From assembly GCA_935421135.1 (NCBI GenBank), contig OW285190.1:20098501-20162500 (forward strand): 64,000 bases of DNA, written 5' to 3'. This stretch comes from Bugulina stolonifera (lineage: Eukaryota; Bryozoa; Gymnolaemata; Cheilostomatida; Bugulidae). A program made the position numbers and the translations under genes. The notes under the pieces are model-generated. The model was not told where the DNA came from. It did not search any database and saw only the letters and a list, made by a program, of their open reading frames with translations. This document shows, piece by piece, positions 41,601 through 53,025 of the stretch (position 1 is its first letter; the number at the start of each line of letters is the position of its first letter).

Positions 41601-44600
41601 CCACAGTTCAACAGCTCTTTTAGCGAGTTTAAAAAGTCCAACTAATGACATCAGGTGCGTCACAAAGCGTGCAAACTAGACTACTACCACTACCATGTTG
41701 TATTACTACGCCACTCACTACCATGTTGTATTACTACGCCACTCACCTTCCTAGTATTTTACTGACACACCCATGAGACACCCTCAACTGTCTGCTAATA
41801 TCACACGGTCTGACTCCCTGGTGTGCCAACTCCACTATTCTCTGTCTCACAGAGTCTGGTAGAGGTCTGCCATTTACAAACATACCACCCAGCTGGTTGA
41901 CCCCACCATGACCTACAAATACAGTTGTACCAGTACAGTGTAGGTAACTATAGCATACAGTCACACTGCACAGTGTAGGTAACTATAGCATACAGTCACA
42001 CTGTACAGTGTAGGTAACTATAGCATACAGTCACACTGTACAGTGTAGGTAACTATAGCATACAGTCACACTGTACAGTGTAGGTAACTATATATATATA
42101 TATATATAACTTTATTTAATGTGCAATATTAGTATACAGTCACACTGTACAGTGTAGGTAACTATAGCATACAGTCACACTGCACAGTGTAGGTAAAATA
42201 CTGTTTCATACTGAATTTTTCACAACTAATTAATACTTGAGGTCACAAAATAGTAGTTTTTAAATCATTTTCATGTAAAGTCAATCAGTTGATCAGCAGC
42301 CTATATGCATTGTATGTTACTGGTCATTTTATTTACTGGTCATTTTATTTACTGGTCATTTTATTTACTGGTCACTTTAGCTAGTCTGTGAGTGCCCCCC
42401 CCCCCCCAAACTATAACCTACCTACTCTGTGTTAGGCTGACTAGTTGTGTAACAAGTTCAAACTAATCACTGCTATCTTTGATGTTGGAAATAATTGCAA
42501 AATTATGTTAATTTCTGCCCAAATATCCGCATAGAAAATTGAACTTTATCATAAAATATTAGTAGGTGTTTGAGATATGAAAGGGGAGCCAATATATTAT
42601 CTGACTGAGTTAAGGACATAATTTATTTCAGTCCCAATATAGTATTAAGTATATACCATAAGCTGACTGACATTTAATAGCATTATAAAACCAAATCATT
42701 GAAATATTCTCCCATAAAACTTTCTCAAATATAATATTGAAGTCAAACAGCATAACAGCATCAGCATAACAGTATAAAGTCAGCTCTAAAAACTTAGATA
42801 CAGAAATAAAATCTAGTATCATATATTTTATTCTGGATATATAAATTAATTGTCTAGTGATAGAATATCCAAGGGTGGAAATGATACTCGTTTATTCTCT
42901 GATTAGAAGTTTACTAATAAATTCCAATAAAGTCTATTGTTTTAGATCATATCTGTAAATCAAGTAAATGTACAACCTATTTCTATGAAAGTATAAATCA
43001 AGTAGTCGGTATACTAGAGGTGTAGGAAATCAAAGTACGATACATCACGTCCTGCTAAATTAGCAATAATGTCAGTCGAGGAGGAAAACACTATTTTGTA
43101 AATATTAGTATTTAAAAAGAAGTTTTTTAAATAAAAATGGAAGGCCAAAAATGTTTGGTAACCACTACAACAAATAGTTGTCATCGGAGGGACGTAACAC
43201 TTGATTACATCAGAATACATAATTGTCTGACATGCTGAATGTATTTACTATTACGGAATATTAGCAATAATTCCAATCTGCCAAGTATACAAGGAAATCT
43301 CCTAACTAAAGAGAAGTAACTGGATAGGAGTACTACTCAGGAGTAGAGAGAGAGTGAGAGAGTAGGTATGTACCTCGTACCAGCTAGAGATGTAGTCATA
43401 TTATATGTACATTGTCATCACCTACTTATCACCTCAACATCTCTCAATATTAACAAATCAAAGATGAGTGTAAACTATAAAATATTCTAGTAATAGCACT
43501 ATAAATAAATTCACTAGGCCATCATCACAGTAATATATACACTCCAAGTGCTTAGAAATACGGTTGGTATTTATCCAAGCTTAACATTAATCACTGCTAA
43601 CTACAAACAAACTTGATGTAAATGTTGCAATAAAATGTGTACAACTTACGGATTTATGAAATTAATGTTTCACCAGTGTTAACAATTAATTTTATTACAA
43701 GTTTATTAGCTAGGTATATTATATTGGCCTCCAGTAGTCAATATTGCCTAAAAGAGGTTGTCACTTGTAATCACAGGAAGATTGTACATGTTTGTGTTTG
43801 ATGCAAGAACCGAACAATGTGTCCATGTGATGAATAGTAAGTTAATATGATGTTAACTTGCTTGTACATTATTATTATTAAATGCATGCAAATATGATAG
43901 TGAGTTTAGTGACAATCATTATCATATTCATACTTATATTCATATTCATATTCATATTATTATAATGACTTCAGTGCTGACTCATACTATTAACTTATCC
44001 AATCTTACTCAATCAAATAGCAGCCCAGTTAGGAGAATTTAAATTTAAAATTTACAACACACCACTTCTAATAAAATATTTTTATATACCAAAAGCATAA
44101 CGAATACAAATTTCTTAAAATGTGTTAACTATTTCAATCCGTTTTAACCAGTGCCAGAAACTGAACATTTGACTACATCTCTACTTTGAAATGTAGACAA
44201 TCCTCTACCAGATTCTCAGAAATAAGATTTGTCTGAAGTAATACACTGAACTCCAGTCTCTTCAATTATAATCAACCACTTGTTTAAAATTTAATCCGAT
44301 TTTACTAACAATTAGATTATCAATATACATGTACCTGGACAGGTAGAAATTAATTCACTGGATTTATTCATCTTTAGCAGCGTGTAAATCTTATTACTAC
44401 CTGCACACGGCAGATATTACCTGCGGTAACACTTATACTAAGGCTAATACTCCATTTCATAAGCTGAATTAATATTCATTTCATATCCAGTGGTGGCATT
44501 CAATTTTAGACTTTTAAACTAGTAAACACCTTCATTGCATGTGAAAATACTACCCAACTTGGTATGTGGAAACTGGAATAAAGCCAAAAATATAAATTGT

Positions 44601-45613
44601 GTGATATAATATTATTATGAAGCAGTTTTAATGAATTGCATCAATTAATCATGTTGATATGAAATAGTTTCACATTTACTCATCGCAGTGTGAATCAGTG
44701 ATTAACTGTTGGCCAGCATGTGTGGGTCGGAACACACTGACCCGGCCTACATCTACCCCCAAAGAGACTAGCTAAAGGTTATATTTACCGAAGCCTAATA
44801 CTCCCCACTATGGATGGTCTCTTAGCACCATGTGCTGACATGCAGCTGAAAAGTTTGGCCTGGGTTCCAAACTAATTAGCATATTCAGCTATAACTATAA
44901 TTATCACATGGATAGAGATGAACAGAGGCTGTAGGCTATTTCTATTTATGGTAAAAACTGCTCGAATCTTGATTAATGAACATCACACTGACAATAGGGT
45001 TCATCAACACTAATCCTCCTTGTTTATGTTTTTCTTCCCAGCTGGTATTGAGAACAACAGATATTACAACATAGCATGTAAAAATAGTTGCTTGGTAAAC
45101 ATGAGGAGTTACGTTTACCAACTAAAGCTGAAACATCTTAACATCCAGGTAAAATATTTGGAAATAATTAAAAGTTATAAGTGACACTTACCTGTTAATT
45201 GGTGACAAGCTAATAACTAACATAACAATATTTCTATTTATATAACTTGAATAAATTAGAAAACATTACAAATATAAGTACTTACATGATCCAGATCGTG
45301 ACATGGCATGTAAGGTGCCTGCAGCTGATCTGGGTAAGTGCGTTACGCCACCCATAGTGCTCATGGAGCCCATAGTGGCAGGTGACATGTGATGGTGACC
45401 TGACGTAGCAGGTGACAGGCTGTTGTGATGGTGGTGATGGTGCATGCTAGATTGTATGGACGCTGAGGCAGCAGCAGAGGAGACTGCTACTGCTGGGTTG
45501 TGGTAGGGATTGATCTGGTGATGTGATTGTTGGAAATGTGAAAAGGTAGATGGTGTGTGGTGAGGTGCCACCAGAGAGTGGTGCTGTCCAGTATATGCAT
45601 GTATATCCATCAT
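35643..45613 (-). CDS. Pax2/5/8: Pax2/5/8-like (PaxB-class) transcription factor, no homeodomain
   Basis: Paired-domain DNA-binding nuclear regulator of development (known family role). Main model, high to low: 45613-45286, 41912-41747, 40466-40269 (or 40222-40025), 38994-38816, 38523-38383, 37302-37265, 36709-36490, 36312-36127, 35993-35826 and 35710-35643. They total 1692 nt, 563 aa plus stop, all phases consistent. Residues 1-109 are rich in His, Ser and Ala, with a six-His run. The paired domain starts [20 protein letters not shown] and reads [20 protein letters not shown], the Q/R/H combination of Pax2/5/8. After it come IVRNKAADK and a weak octapeptide-like YTIGTIIS across an exon junction. 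The rest is Ser/Pro/Gln-rich, with a ten-Gln run, and ends [15 protein letters not shown] and QNQKKR are basic patches, but no WFxNRR helix is present, so the homeodomain appears absent. The 45613 start opens a long exon with no phase-compatible upstream splice. Confidence 0.92.
36355..36485. repeat. 22-bp repeat beside a Pax exon
   Basis: About six copies of ACACACTGTAGTTACTACGT plus AC. It ends a few bases from the donor of Pax exon 36709-36490. Confidence 0.88.
37808..37965. repeat. 32-bp repeat, about four to five copies
   Basis: Copies of AGCTGACCAATGAGAGAGGT plus GGTTACACATAC, in a Pax intron. Each has a CCAAT core. Confidence 0.88.
38106..38335. repeat. 23-bp minisatellite, about ten copies
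   Basis: Copies of AGTAGATATAGCCTTAGTCT plus ACC, about 50 bp from the donor of Pax exon 38523-38383. Confidence 0.92.
38726..38803. repeat. 11-bp CG-containing repeat next to a Pax donor
   Basis: About seven copies of CGCCGTACACA, about ten bases from the donor of Pax exon 38994-38816. Each copy keeps two CpGs, which is unusual in this AT-rich window. Confidence 0.9.
39235..39450. repeat. 44-bp repeat, five copies
   Basis: Units with GTACTAGAGTGAGCTGAGGT and GCTATTCATCTAGTGTTATA, in a Pax intron. Confidence 0.9.
39955..40045. repeat. 28-bp repeat copying the end of Pax exon B with altered donors
   Basis: Three copies of CTGTTAATGGATCACAGTCT plus AACCCTAT. On the minus strand the unit is TCCATTAACAG followed by GTAGGGTT in the true exon end (40025), but ATAGGGTT or ATTGGGTT in the two outer copies, so only the real one keeps a GT donor. 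Confidence 0.85.
40025..40222 (-). CDS. Pax2/5/8: Pax exon B: alternative paired-domain second half, Pax4/6-flavoured
   Basis: A 198-nt exon, phase-2 entry and exit, acceptor TTGCAG and donor GTAGGG. It encodes [20 protein letters not shown], then [18 protein letters not shown] and VPSVSSIN. Compared with exon A, 46 of 67 residues are the same, counting the split codons at both ends. GSIRP, the loss of GV before IGG, and LLSDGVC recall Pax4/6 (GSIRPRAIGG, LLSEGVC). It is fully open with no damage, so it appears functional. The 46-nt gap to exon A and the equal phase fit mutually exclusive splicing; including both would also stay in frame. Confidence 0.93.
40269..40466 (-). CDS. Pax2/5/8: Pax exon A: paired-domain second half, Pax2/5/8-like version
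   Basis: A 198-nt exon with phase-2 entry and exit, acceptor TTGCAG and donor GTGAGC. It encodes the end of PAI, the linker and the RED subdomain: [20 protein letters not shown], then [19 protein letters not shown] and [13 protein letters not shown] and [16 protein letters not shown] match the Pax2/5/8 class. A second exon of identical length and phase lies 46 nt downstream. Confidence 0.95.
41690..41750. repeat. 29-bp repeat, two copies, at the paired-domain exon donor
   Basis: Two copies of CTACCATGTTGTATTACTAC plus GCCACTCAC. The second copy ends in the donor GTGAGTGG of exon 41912-41747. Confidence 0.8.
41930..42195. repeat. 35-bp minisatellite upstream of the paired-domain exon
   Basis: About seven copies of ACAGTGTAGGTAACTATAGC plus ATACAGTCACACTGT, interrupted by a TA microsatellite at about 42090-42108. 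Confidence 0.9.
45286..45613 (-). CDS. Pax2/5/8: Pax N-terminal exon, form 1 (MMDIHAYTG...)
   Basis: Encodes 109 residues plus the first base of codon 110, with two adjacent Met codons at the start. Low-complexity His, Ser and Ala-rich sequence includes MHHHHHHN, and it ends SRSGS. It joins the paired-domain exon through donor GTAAGTAC, forming a Cys codon (T|GT) where the family usually has Gly. Confidence 0.85.
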
Positions 45614-47217
45614 AGTGAGAGACTAAGTGAGCTTGTCTATATAGTACTATATATATGCATGTATATGTATCTAGTATGTACTCAAGTGTGGCAAGCACTT
45701 GCTCTGCTTACTCCTTCCCCTCCCAGGTACTCTGTCAAAATGATAAGCTTCAGTAGATGTCAGCCTCTTTTATGCTCCTTCCCATCACCTGCTTCCTGTT
45801 GCCTGCTCCTGCTGTATCAGCAGGTCTCCACAGACTAAGTGACTAACTGAGCTGGTGCTCCTAGCATATAGTCCACGCAAGTCCTACGTAGACTGCAGCA
45901 TGTCATATTTTGGTTACTCTTCACAGGCCATTAGTCAGGTGACAGTAAGAGACAGGTTAGTGCAAGGTACTCTATATTCTATATACCCTGTATAGAGCAT
46001 ACAGTATACTTTACATTAGATATTATCTACTCATATTTCCAGCTATTACTTTATTTTATCTCTTCTTCTCTTCATAGAATCATATGATATATTTACACCT
46101 ATTTACTTAGCCTGCCTGCCTGCCTGCCTACCTACAGGCATACATTTACCTACTAGCATATCACAGAAGATAATTTTAACTAAGTTCGCCACCCTATCAC
46201 CAACCAAATCCCAATTGTTCCTTCACTTATTCCCCCATCTCTCTATTTTTAACTGAATAAAAGTCAGATGGTTTATATTGCCGATGTAATTCAGATTCCC
46301 TCTATATCTAGGCCTACGTATAACTCACTAGTTGTCTTTACCTCTCCATAAATTAGATGGTTCATACGACTATGTGTAAAGCATGCTTCTGTTGTATGTG
46401 TACAACCAATAAATACATGTATTTTATACCGGTGCTCTATTGTAGTATTAGACTGCTGCTTGTACAGTGATATTAGGAGTTGTGCCCTCTCTACCTACTC
46501 AACCTATACAGTCACTATGTAGGTACAGAGAAGTGTTGCACAAGTAAGCCATACCAAGGGCACTTGGCAAGCCTGCCAATGTTCATACTTGTGGCAGATA
46601 TATCTCCTAATTTGTAAGAAATGTACAGAAGCTATGCTTGACTCATAAATGCTGAAATGAAAACATTTTATCCAATCTATGATAAATTAAAGGAGAGTAG
46701 CTGGCAATAGTTCAAGTAATTAGCACATCACAAGAATTGAAGAGGAAATTACAATTCTCAGTGTCTTCAGTGTGTTGACATCAACTTTGTAATCTCCATG
46801 TGATTCAATCTTAGTTTTTAATAATTCTGGGCAGTTGAGTAATTAGTAGTAAATACTTGAGTTTCATCACAGAGTAATGATGTTAATAATAGCTTCACAT
46901 GCTTCTGTTTATCTCCTATATAATACAGTATACATTGCATGTTCCTGGGAGCAGTTCATGCACTCCTATATAATACAGTGTTCCTCTATCAAATGTATAT
47001 CTTTCAACTGTAGAACTTGTATCATTCACCAACTTGTTTTATAGCGGACACATTACATGACATGCTGCACATACAGGACATACGGCAAGTGAATATATCA
47101 GCTATATAAAGAGCTGAGTATATTCTCCTGGTACCAGCATATCATCCAGGTCTAACAGAACACGATGTAATAAATAGTTTGCTGCCCCTTGATTGGCTGA
47201 CACTCAGTAATGGCTCC

Positions 47218-47545
47218 TGCTGCTCCTCACCAGAGCACAGCTACAGCACCCCTTCCCCACAGCACCCCCTCCCCACAGCACCCCCTCCCCACAGCACCCC
47301 TCACAGTATCACCTCCCTACACCACCACCCCTCCCCCCCCACACAGTACCCCTCTCCCCCCCCAACAGTACCGCTTCCCCACAGCACCCCTCCCCACAGC
47401 ACCCCTCTCCACAGCACCACTCCCCACAGCACCCCTCCCTACAGTACCCCCTCCCCCCTACAGCACCTCTTCCCCACAGCACCCCCTCCCCACAGCAAAA
47501 CGTCCCTACAGCACCCCTCACAGTACCCCCTCCCCACAGCGTAGA
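47218..47545. repeat. C-rich CACAGCACCCCTCCC repeat block
   Basis: Strongly strand-asymmetric CCCC/CAGCAC repeats, almost free of G except in CAG. It is a clear base-composition outlier in the window. Confidence 0.9.
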
Positions 47546-48555
47546 GGAAGGAGGGAAGAAGAAGAGTGGTGCAGCTGGGGACCAAATAGAGGAGAGGATA
47601 CAGATGTGTCAGGCAGATGGATACAGACCCTGGCTCTGGCACACCTTTCCTCCAATCAGAGACCTCCAAGCAATCAGTATCTGGCTCTTTGCCCAGTAGT
47701 TTATACATGTACATGTATATAATTTCATACACAGTTATGAAATATTGTCAGGTGGCAATGGTTCTATTGATACATTGTGTATGGGGGTGGCAGTACCCCC
47801 CCCCCCCACCTTAGCTGGTGATACAAACTGTCCCTTAGTATAATAAGTAGGAGCTAATTGGTAGGAAGTTATTAAGTGCATTGTTATTGAATGTAATAAA
47901 TGCTAACTTGTATCATATGTTGTATGAATGTACGCGTAGATGGGGTCCCCCTTTACCAATGCCCAGTGGACACTGGACAGTGCCCACTGGGCATTGTCTA
48001 CTACTGCCCCCCCCCCCTTCAAAAACACCCCCCTTCTCCATACAAATAACTAAACACTAAACAGTGTAAGAGATGATTGAAGATGTTTTGTTATTTCCTT
48101 TGATGATAAAATTTCCTCATTTTGCAAGATGTTTAGAAAACAACTAGATATTGTGTTGTGTACTTGTTTGCAGTGTAGAATACATACAGTGATAAACAAG
48201 CAGCCACTGACTGACCTAGATCCACTATAGGGCAGGGCAGGCTATCACAGTCATATCAACTATTTAAGGAAATCATCTATTTTTATGTAATATTTGAACA
48301 GTTGGCAACATGAGAGAATTAATGGAAGAGTAGGCCATAGTAGATCTATCTATTGGTGGTGGTTTAGAATCCATCTACAGGAGTATGTTAATGGAGTATT
48401 TTAATGGACTAGCTGTGACAGATGCAGTAGGTACTTGGCAGAGCTTGTAAAGGAAGAGAGAGAGAGTCGGTTAAGGCATGTGGGGAAGATCAAAGAAAGG
48501 ATTTAGATACACATATTATACTAGGTTACTACATCGTACATTCAGTCCTAGTCTG

Positions 48556-49035
48556 TACCACATCACTATGTACTACTTCACTATGTACCACATCACTATG
48601 TACTACTTCACTATGTACTACATCACTATGTACTACATCACTATGTACCACATCACTATGTACCACATCGCTATGTACTACATCACTATGTACCACATCA
48701 CTATGTACTACATCACTATGTACCACATCACTATGTACCACATCACTATGTACCACATCGCTATGTACTACATCACTATGTACCACATCGCTATGTACTA
48801 CTTCACTATGTACTACATCATTATGTACCACATCACTATGTACCACATCACTATGTACCACATCACTATGTACCACATCGCTATGTACCACATCACTATG
48901 TACCACATCACTATGTACCACATCACTATGTACCACATCGCTATGTACTACATCACTATGTACTATTTCACTATGTACTACATCACTATGTACCACATCA
49001 CTATGTATGACATCACTATGCACCACATCACCATG
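48556..49035. repeat. 15-bp minisatellite, about 32 copies
   Basis: Copies of TACCACATCACTATG with TACTACATCAC, TTCACT and CATCGC variants. It gives long open frames on both strands purely from the repeat. Confidence 0.95.
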
Positions 49036-49459
49036 TAGGCCTACTAGCCCAACCCTATTTCCATACCTACCTACATGATTGTACATGCCTATACTGTAGG
49101 TCCTATATATGTAGCCCTCCCTATTATATTACATGTATGTGCTCTAAGCTACACTGTAGTGGATACATGATACAGTTTATGATAATTTCACAGAATTATA
49201 ATATTATTATATAAGTAGTAGCGTAGTGGTAGTACACAGATAGATAGGTATGTATTATAATATAACACACATACTAACACTGGGTAATACATACTCTATA
49301 ACATGGGTTATATTAATGCTATTGGGCAAATCACTGTCACTGATTGATAAAATGCTAAACTTTCTAAAATTTCTATTCCAGAGGTTGACCTCTGACCTTG
49401 AGACTAGATGCAATTGCAGTGCAGAGCAGTATTTATGAGTTAGTCAATGTTAGTGACCT

Positions 49460-49925
49460 GTCTATACTACAGTATGATATACATGTACTGTACTCACTGT
49501 CTATACTACAGTATGATATACATGTACTGTACTCACTGTCTATACTACAGTATGATATACATGTACTGTACTCACTGTCTATACTACAGTATGATATACA
49601 TGTACTGTACTCACTGTCTATACTACAGTATGATATACATGTACTGTACTCACTGTCTATACTACAGTATGATATACATGTACTGTACTCACTGTCTATG
49701 CTACAGTATGGTATACATGTACTGTACTCACTGTCTATACTACAGTATGATATACATGTACTGTACTCACTGTCTATACTACAGTATGATATACATGTAC
49801 TGTACTCACTGTCTATACTACAGTATGATATACATGTACTGTACTCACTGTCTATACTACAGTATGATATACATGTACTGTACTCACTGTCTATACTACA
49901 GTATGATATGCATGTACTGTACTCA
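49460..49925. repeat. 39-bp minisatellite, 12 copies
   Basis: Near-identical copies of CTGTCTATACTACAGTATGA plus TATACATGTACTGTACTCA. Confidence 0.95.
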
Positions 49926-50011
49926 CATAATTGAACATATAGCTAGTAGAGTAGCTACTATCTTGTAGTAATCTTCCAAATAGAGAGACCAGAGATAGAG
50001 TTAATCTCACC

Positions 50012-50272
50012 CACAGAGTACAGAGTAGAGAGAGCCATAGAGTACAGAGTAGAGAGAGCCATAGAGTACAGAGTAGAGAGCCATAGAGTACAGAGTAGAG
50101 AGAGCCATAGAGTACAGAGTAGAGAGAGCCATAGAGTACAGAGTAGAGAGAGCCACAGAGTACAGAGTAGAGAGAGCCATAGAGTACAGAGTAGAGAGAG
50201 CCATAGAGTACAGAGTAGAGAGAGCCATAGAGTACAGAGTAGAGAGAGCCATAGAGTACAGAGTAGGGAGAG
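50012..50272. repeat. 22-bp minisatellite, about 11 copies
   Basis: Copies of AGAGCCATAGAGTACAGAGT plus AG; one copy is shorter. Confidence 0.95.
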
Positions 50273-50554
50273 AGATGGTACAACTGTGGGTACATGGTGG
50301 GGTATAATAAACAGTAGCTACTAGTAATAGAAGTCTACACTATGATACACTATATACAGTACATGTACACTTACCTACCCTGTCATTAGTACAATATAAT
50401 ACATACATATAATATATACTAATATACTCTAGCTACATGTACACACAGTAGGAGGGATGGGAGAGACGTACATTATATTATATAGGTTATGGAGAGAGTA
50501 ATGATACGTATCTACTAGTACATACAATGTAACAATGTACATATACATTGTATA

Positions 50555-50810
50555 TACTAGTACATACATTTACAGTATATTATATACTAGTACATACATA
50601 CAGTATATTATATACTAGTACATACATACAGTATATTATATACTAGTACATACATACAGTATATTATATACTAGTACATACATACAGTATATTATATACT
50701 AGTACATACATACAGTATATTATATACTAGTACATACATACAGTATGTACATACTAGTACATACATACAGTATATGATATACTAGTAAATACATACATTG
50801 TACATACTAG
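50555..50810. repeat. 28-bp minisatellite, about eight copies
   Basis: Copies of ACTAGTACATACATACAGTA plus TATTATAT. Confidence 0.93.
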
Positions 50811-51064
50811 TGGAGTAGTAATGGTGAAAGAGGGAATGTTTGACTAAGATGTGCAGTAGACATGATGCTGGTGCTCCGACTACCAGCATATAATAATCGG
50901 CACACAACAGTATTAGCTGTGTATTTCTACCTCCTCAAGAAAGAGAGTGGTGTACTTACCCACATAGGCTACCTACTATATCCACTATATCTTCCCTACA
51001 CCTACCTTGGTCTAAGCTCCACCCGGAGTTCACAATATTATAGTAGTAGGGACTACGCACTCAC

Positions 51065-51313
51065 CTTTATCAGACGCCCCGGCATCCTTGCTGCCCTTAG
51101 ACTTAGAATTTGTGTTGATGGTCACCGTAGGCAGGTTGATGACATCAGAGGAGGAGATGGCTGTGATTGGTTGTAGCTCCACCTTCTCCTGTTTTGGTAG
51201 AGTCGTTATCTCCAGCGTCTCGGCATTGATGTAGTGGACAGCAGGAGCTATGATGATCTGTGTAGGTGCTTGCTGACTTTCTGACGTCTCTGGGATCATA
51301 TCGCTGCCGCAGT
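51065..51313 (-). CDS. Pax2/5/8: Candidate alternative Pax N-terminal exon, form 2
   Basis: A 249-nt open exon with acceptor TACACAG and donor GTGAGTGC, phase 1 at both ends. It encodes CGSDMIPETSESQQAPTQ and, later, SSSDVINLPTVTINTNSKSK, ending GASDK. Its dangling G joins the paired-domain exon at 41912 to make G|GT, restoring the canonical [10 protein letters not shown], which form 1 does not. I infer an upstream-promoter isoform of the same gene; a separate gene remains possible. A start at the internal Met (51299) would suit if upstream exons are non-coding. Confidence 0.55.
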
Positions 51314-51712
51314 CTGTGTACACAATCAGTGCAAGGTGGATTGATAGAGTTTAAGGGGGGAACCCCACTGCTACTATGCATATACAATGTATAGTGTTCG
51401 CTACTGTATACTAGATGTGCTGCACATGACCTGTGTATGTCAATACTGACATGGTTATAAACAGGTGATTGGGAATGCCTGCCTGACACACTCAGTGAGT
51501 GAGAGAATTCTCTATACAATACCCACTTAATTAGTCACAATTCACTGGCTTTCTTCATTGAAGCATGCAAAACCTAGGAAATACCCTCAACAGGGACAAC
51601 CCTGCCTCCCTCCGAGTCTAGAAATTAATCAAGCAAGACAAAACACCAAAAACAAACAGTAAAGTGAAAGCGTGTGTTATCGTAGTAGAGAGGTGTGTAT
51701 ATAGACACTTAC

Positions 51713-51787
51713 TGTGAGCGCTACGCTGGAGTGTGCCACTGTTTGTATCAATGTGAAGACGCTGTATGTCAGGTGCTTGTGATGTGC
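51713..51787 (-). CDS. Pax2/5/8: Candidate upstream exon joining form 2
   Basis: A 75-nt open segment with acceptor CAACAG and donor GTAAGTG, phase 1 both sides, compatible with the exon at 51313. It encodes TSQAPDIQRLHIDTNSGTLQ followed by RSAH. No upstream start exon with matching phase was found. Support is limited to good splice sites and continuous frame. Confidence 0.4.
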
Positions 51788-52618
51788 CTGTTGACAATCT
51801 AGTTACACATTAAAATGGCTGAAAGCTACATGACTGATGTAGTAGATGTTGTTATTGATACTTGGTGCTGATTGGCTAGCTTGCTGGTTGATCTAGTAGT
51901 GGTATATTATAATACCTGCTTGCCTGCCTACCAACTGGTTTCCTTACTGCAGTGACAGGCTCATAATTCACTTGATCCTTGCCACATACAGCTCAGCTTA
52001 CTATAACATACACAGTATATACCTCTATACATTCTACACTAGAGAGATAATGTTAATTTATATGTAAGCTCATTTATCACACTTGTCATCTGATTCTCCA
52101 TAGCGACTGACTATGTTTCATCCTACGTACCCATTGCATAGCCAACCTACCTAATGCATGTATTGAGTTTAGAGCAAAAAATGTCCATAATTTAAATGGA
52201 ATAGAATCATTAGATAAGATCAGCTATAGAAGAAATATGACAATACAGACAAACTATATTAGTAAAGGGGAATAATAGGCACCTACTAGTGTTCATAGTT
52301 ACTATTCACATAAATAATAGAGTTAACTAGATATATAACTTTGATACCAAGTGCTATTTTTATTCAAAATATTTATGTCAGATGCTGGCAATGTGTTGCA
52401 ACAGCTTACACCCATTTAAGCACATTCAAAGGGCTGAAGAATGTATATATTCTACACTCTACATAGAGTCATGGACATAGACATGCAGTCTATAGGTACA
52501 TAAACACACACACACACACATACAGTGTAGTATGCCGTGAAGTCATGTACATTTGTTCCATTGAATCGCTTTCTTATTTGAAATGGAGAGTCCCAATATT
52601 ACCTATGAAGCATTTCCA

Positions 52619-52626
52619 TGACGTCA
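52619..52626. promoter_or_regulatory. CRE palindrome TGACGTCA
   Basis: A perfect 8-bp cAMP-response / bZIP element about 0.8 kb upstream of the candidate Pax form-2 exon. A second perfect copy lies in a GFPT intron at 24346-24353. Function is inferred from the motif alone. Confidence 0.3.
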
Positions 52627-52671
52627 AGCTTCACAGCAGCGAGGCATGACAACAGTCTCTCTGAGTTTCTG

Positions 52672-53025
52672 CTGCTCTACTGCTAGAGTAGTGGGCTACT
52701 GCAGGTAAACAGTGCAGCAGATGTCCTCTGCTAGAGTAGTGGGCTACTGCAGGTAAACGGTGCAGCAGATGTCTTTCTCCAATCAGCTATAGTACACACA
52801 GTGTTTACTTAACGCGTGCTTGTCTTTGTGGTAGAGTTTGGGGGAAAGTAAGTCAGCGATGAGAAATGTTTGATGGTTTCGCAGGTATGCACAGGTGATG
52901 TCAGCAGGTATGTACAGGTGATGTCAGCAGGTATGCACAGGTGATGTCAGCAGGTATGTACAGGTGATGTCAGCAGGTATGCACAGGTGATGTCAGCAGG
53001 TATGTACAGGTGATATCTGCAGTCA
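52672..53025. repeat. Two small tandem arrays
   Basis: A duplicated CTGCTAGAGTAGTGGGCTAC unit with GTAAACRGTGCAGCAGATGT (52672-52772), then about six copies of AGGTGATGTCAGCAGGTATG plus CAC (52883-53025). Confidence 0.88.

Larger units (their letters stand above)
45614..51064. other. Pax upstream / intron region without recognised exons
   Basis: Holds the 5' flank of Pax form 1, a C-rich repeat block (47.2-47.5 kb) and several minisatellites (48.5-50.8 kb). The long open frames here come from repeats with periods divisible by three or with no stop codons. None resembles a protein. Confidence 0.6.

Noticed and set aside
47179..47732. Pro/His-rich open frames of 121 and 170 aa
   Set aside because: Caused by the C-rich repeat block; overlapping frames on both strands are open for the same reason.
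48478..49086. Long overlapping open frames on both strands (about 185 aa each)
   Set aside because: They are produced by the 15-bp repeat, whose period is a multiple of three and has no stop in several frames. No protein character.
49398..50295. Open frames of 178, 173 and 134 aa
   Set aside because: Arise from the 39-bp and 22-bp tandem arrays only.
52590..52640. Possible first exon for Pax form 2 (ATGGAAATGCTTCATAG then GTAATA)
   Set aside because: Its phase does not match either candidate downstream exon; both joins give a stop quickly.
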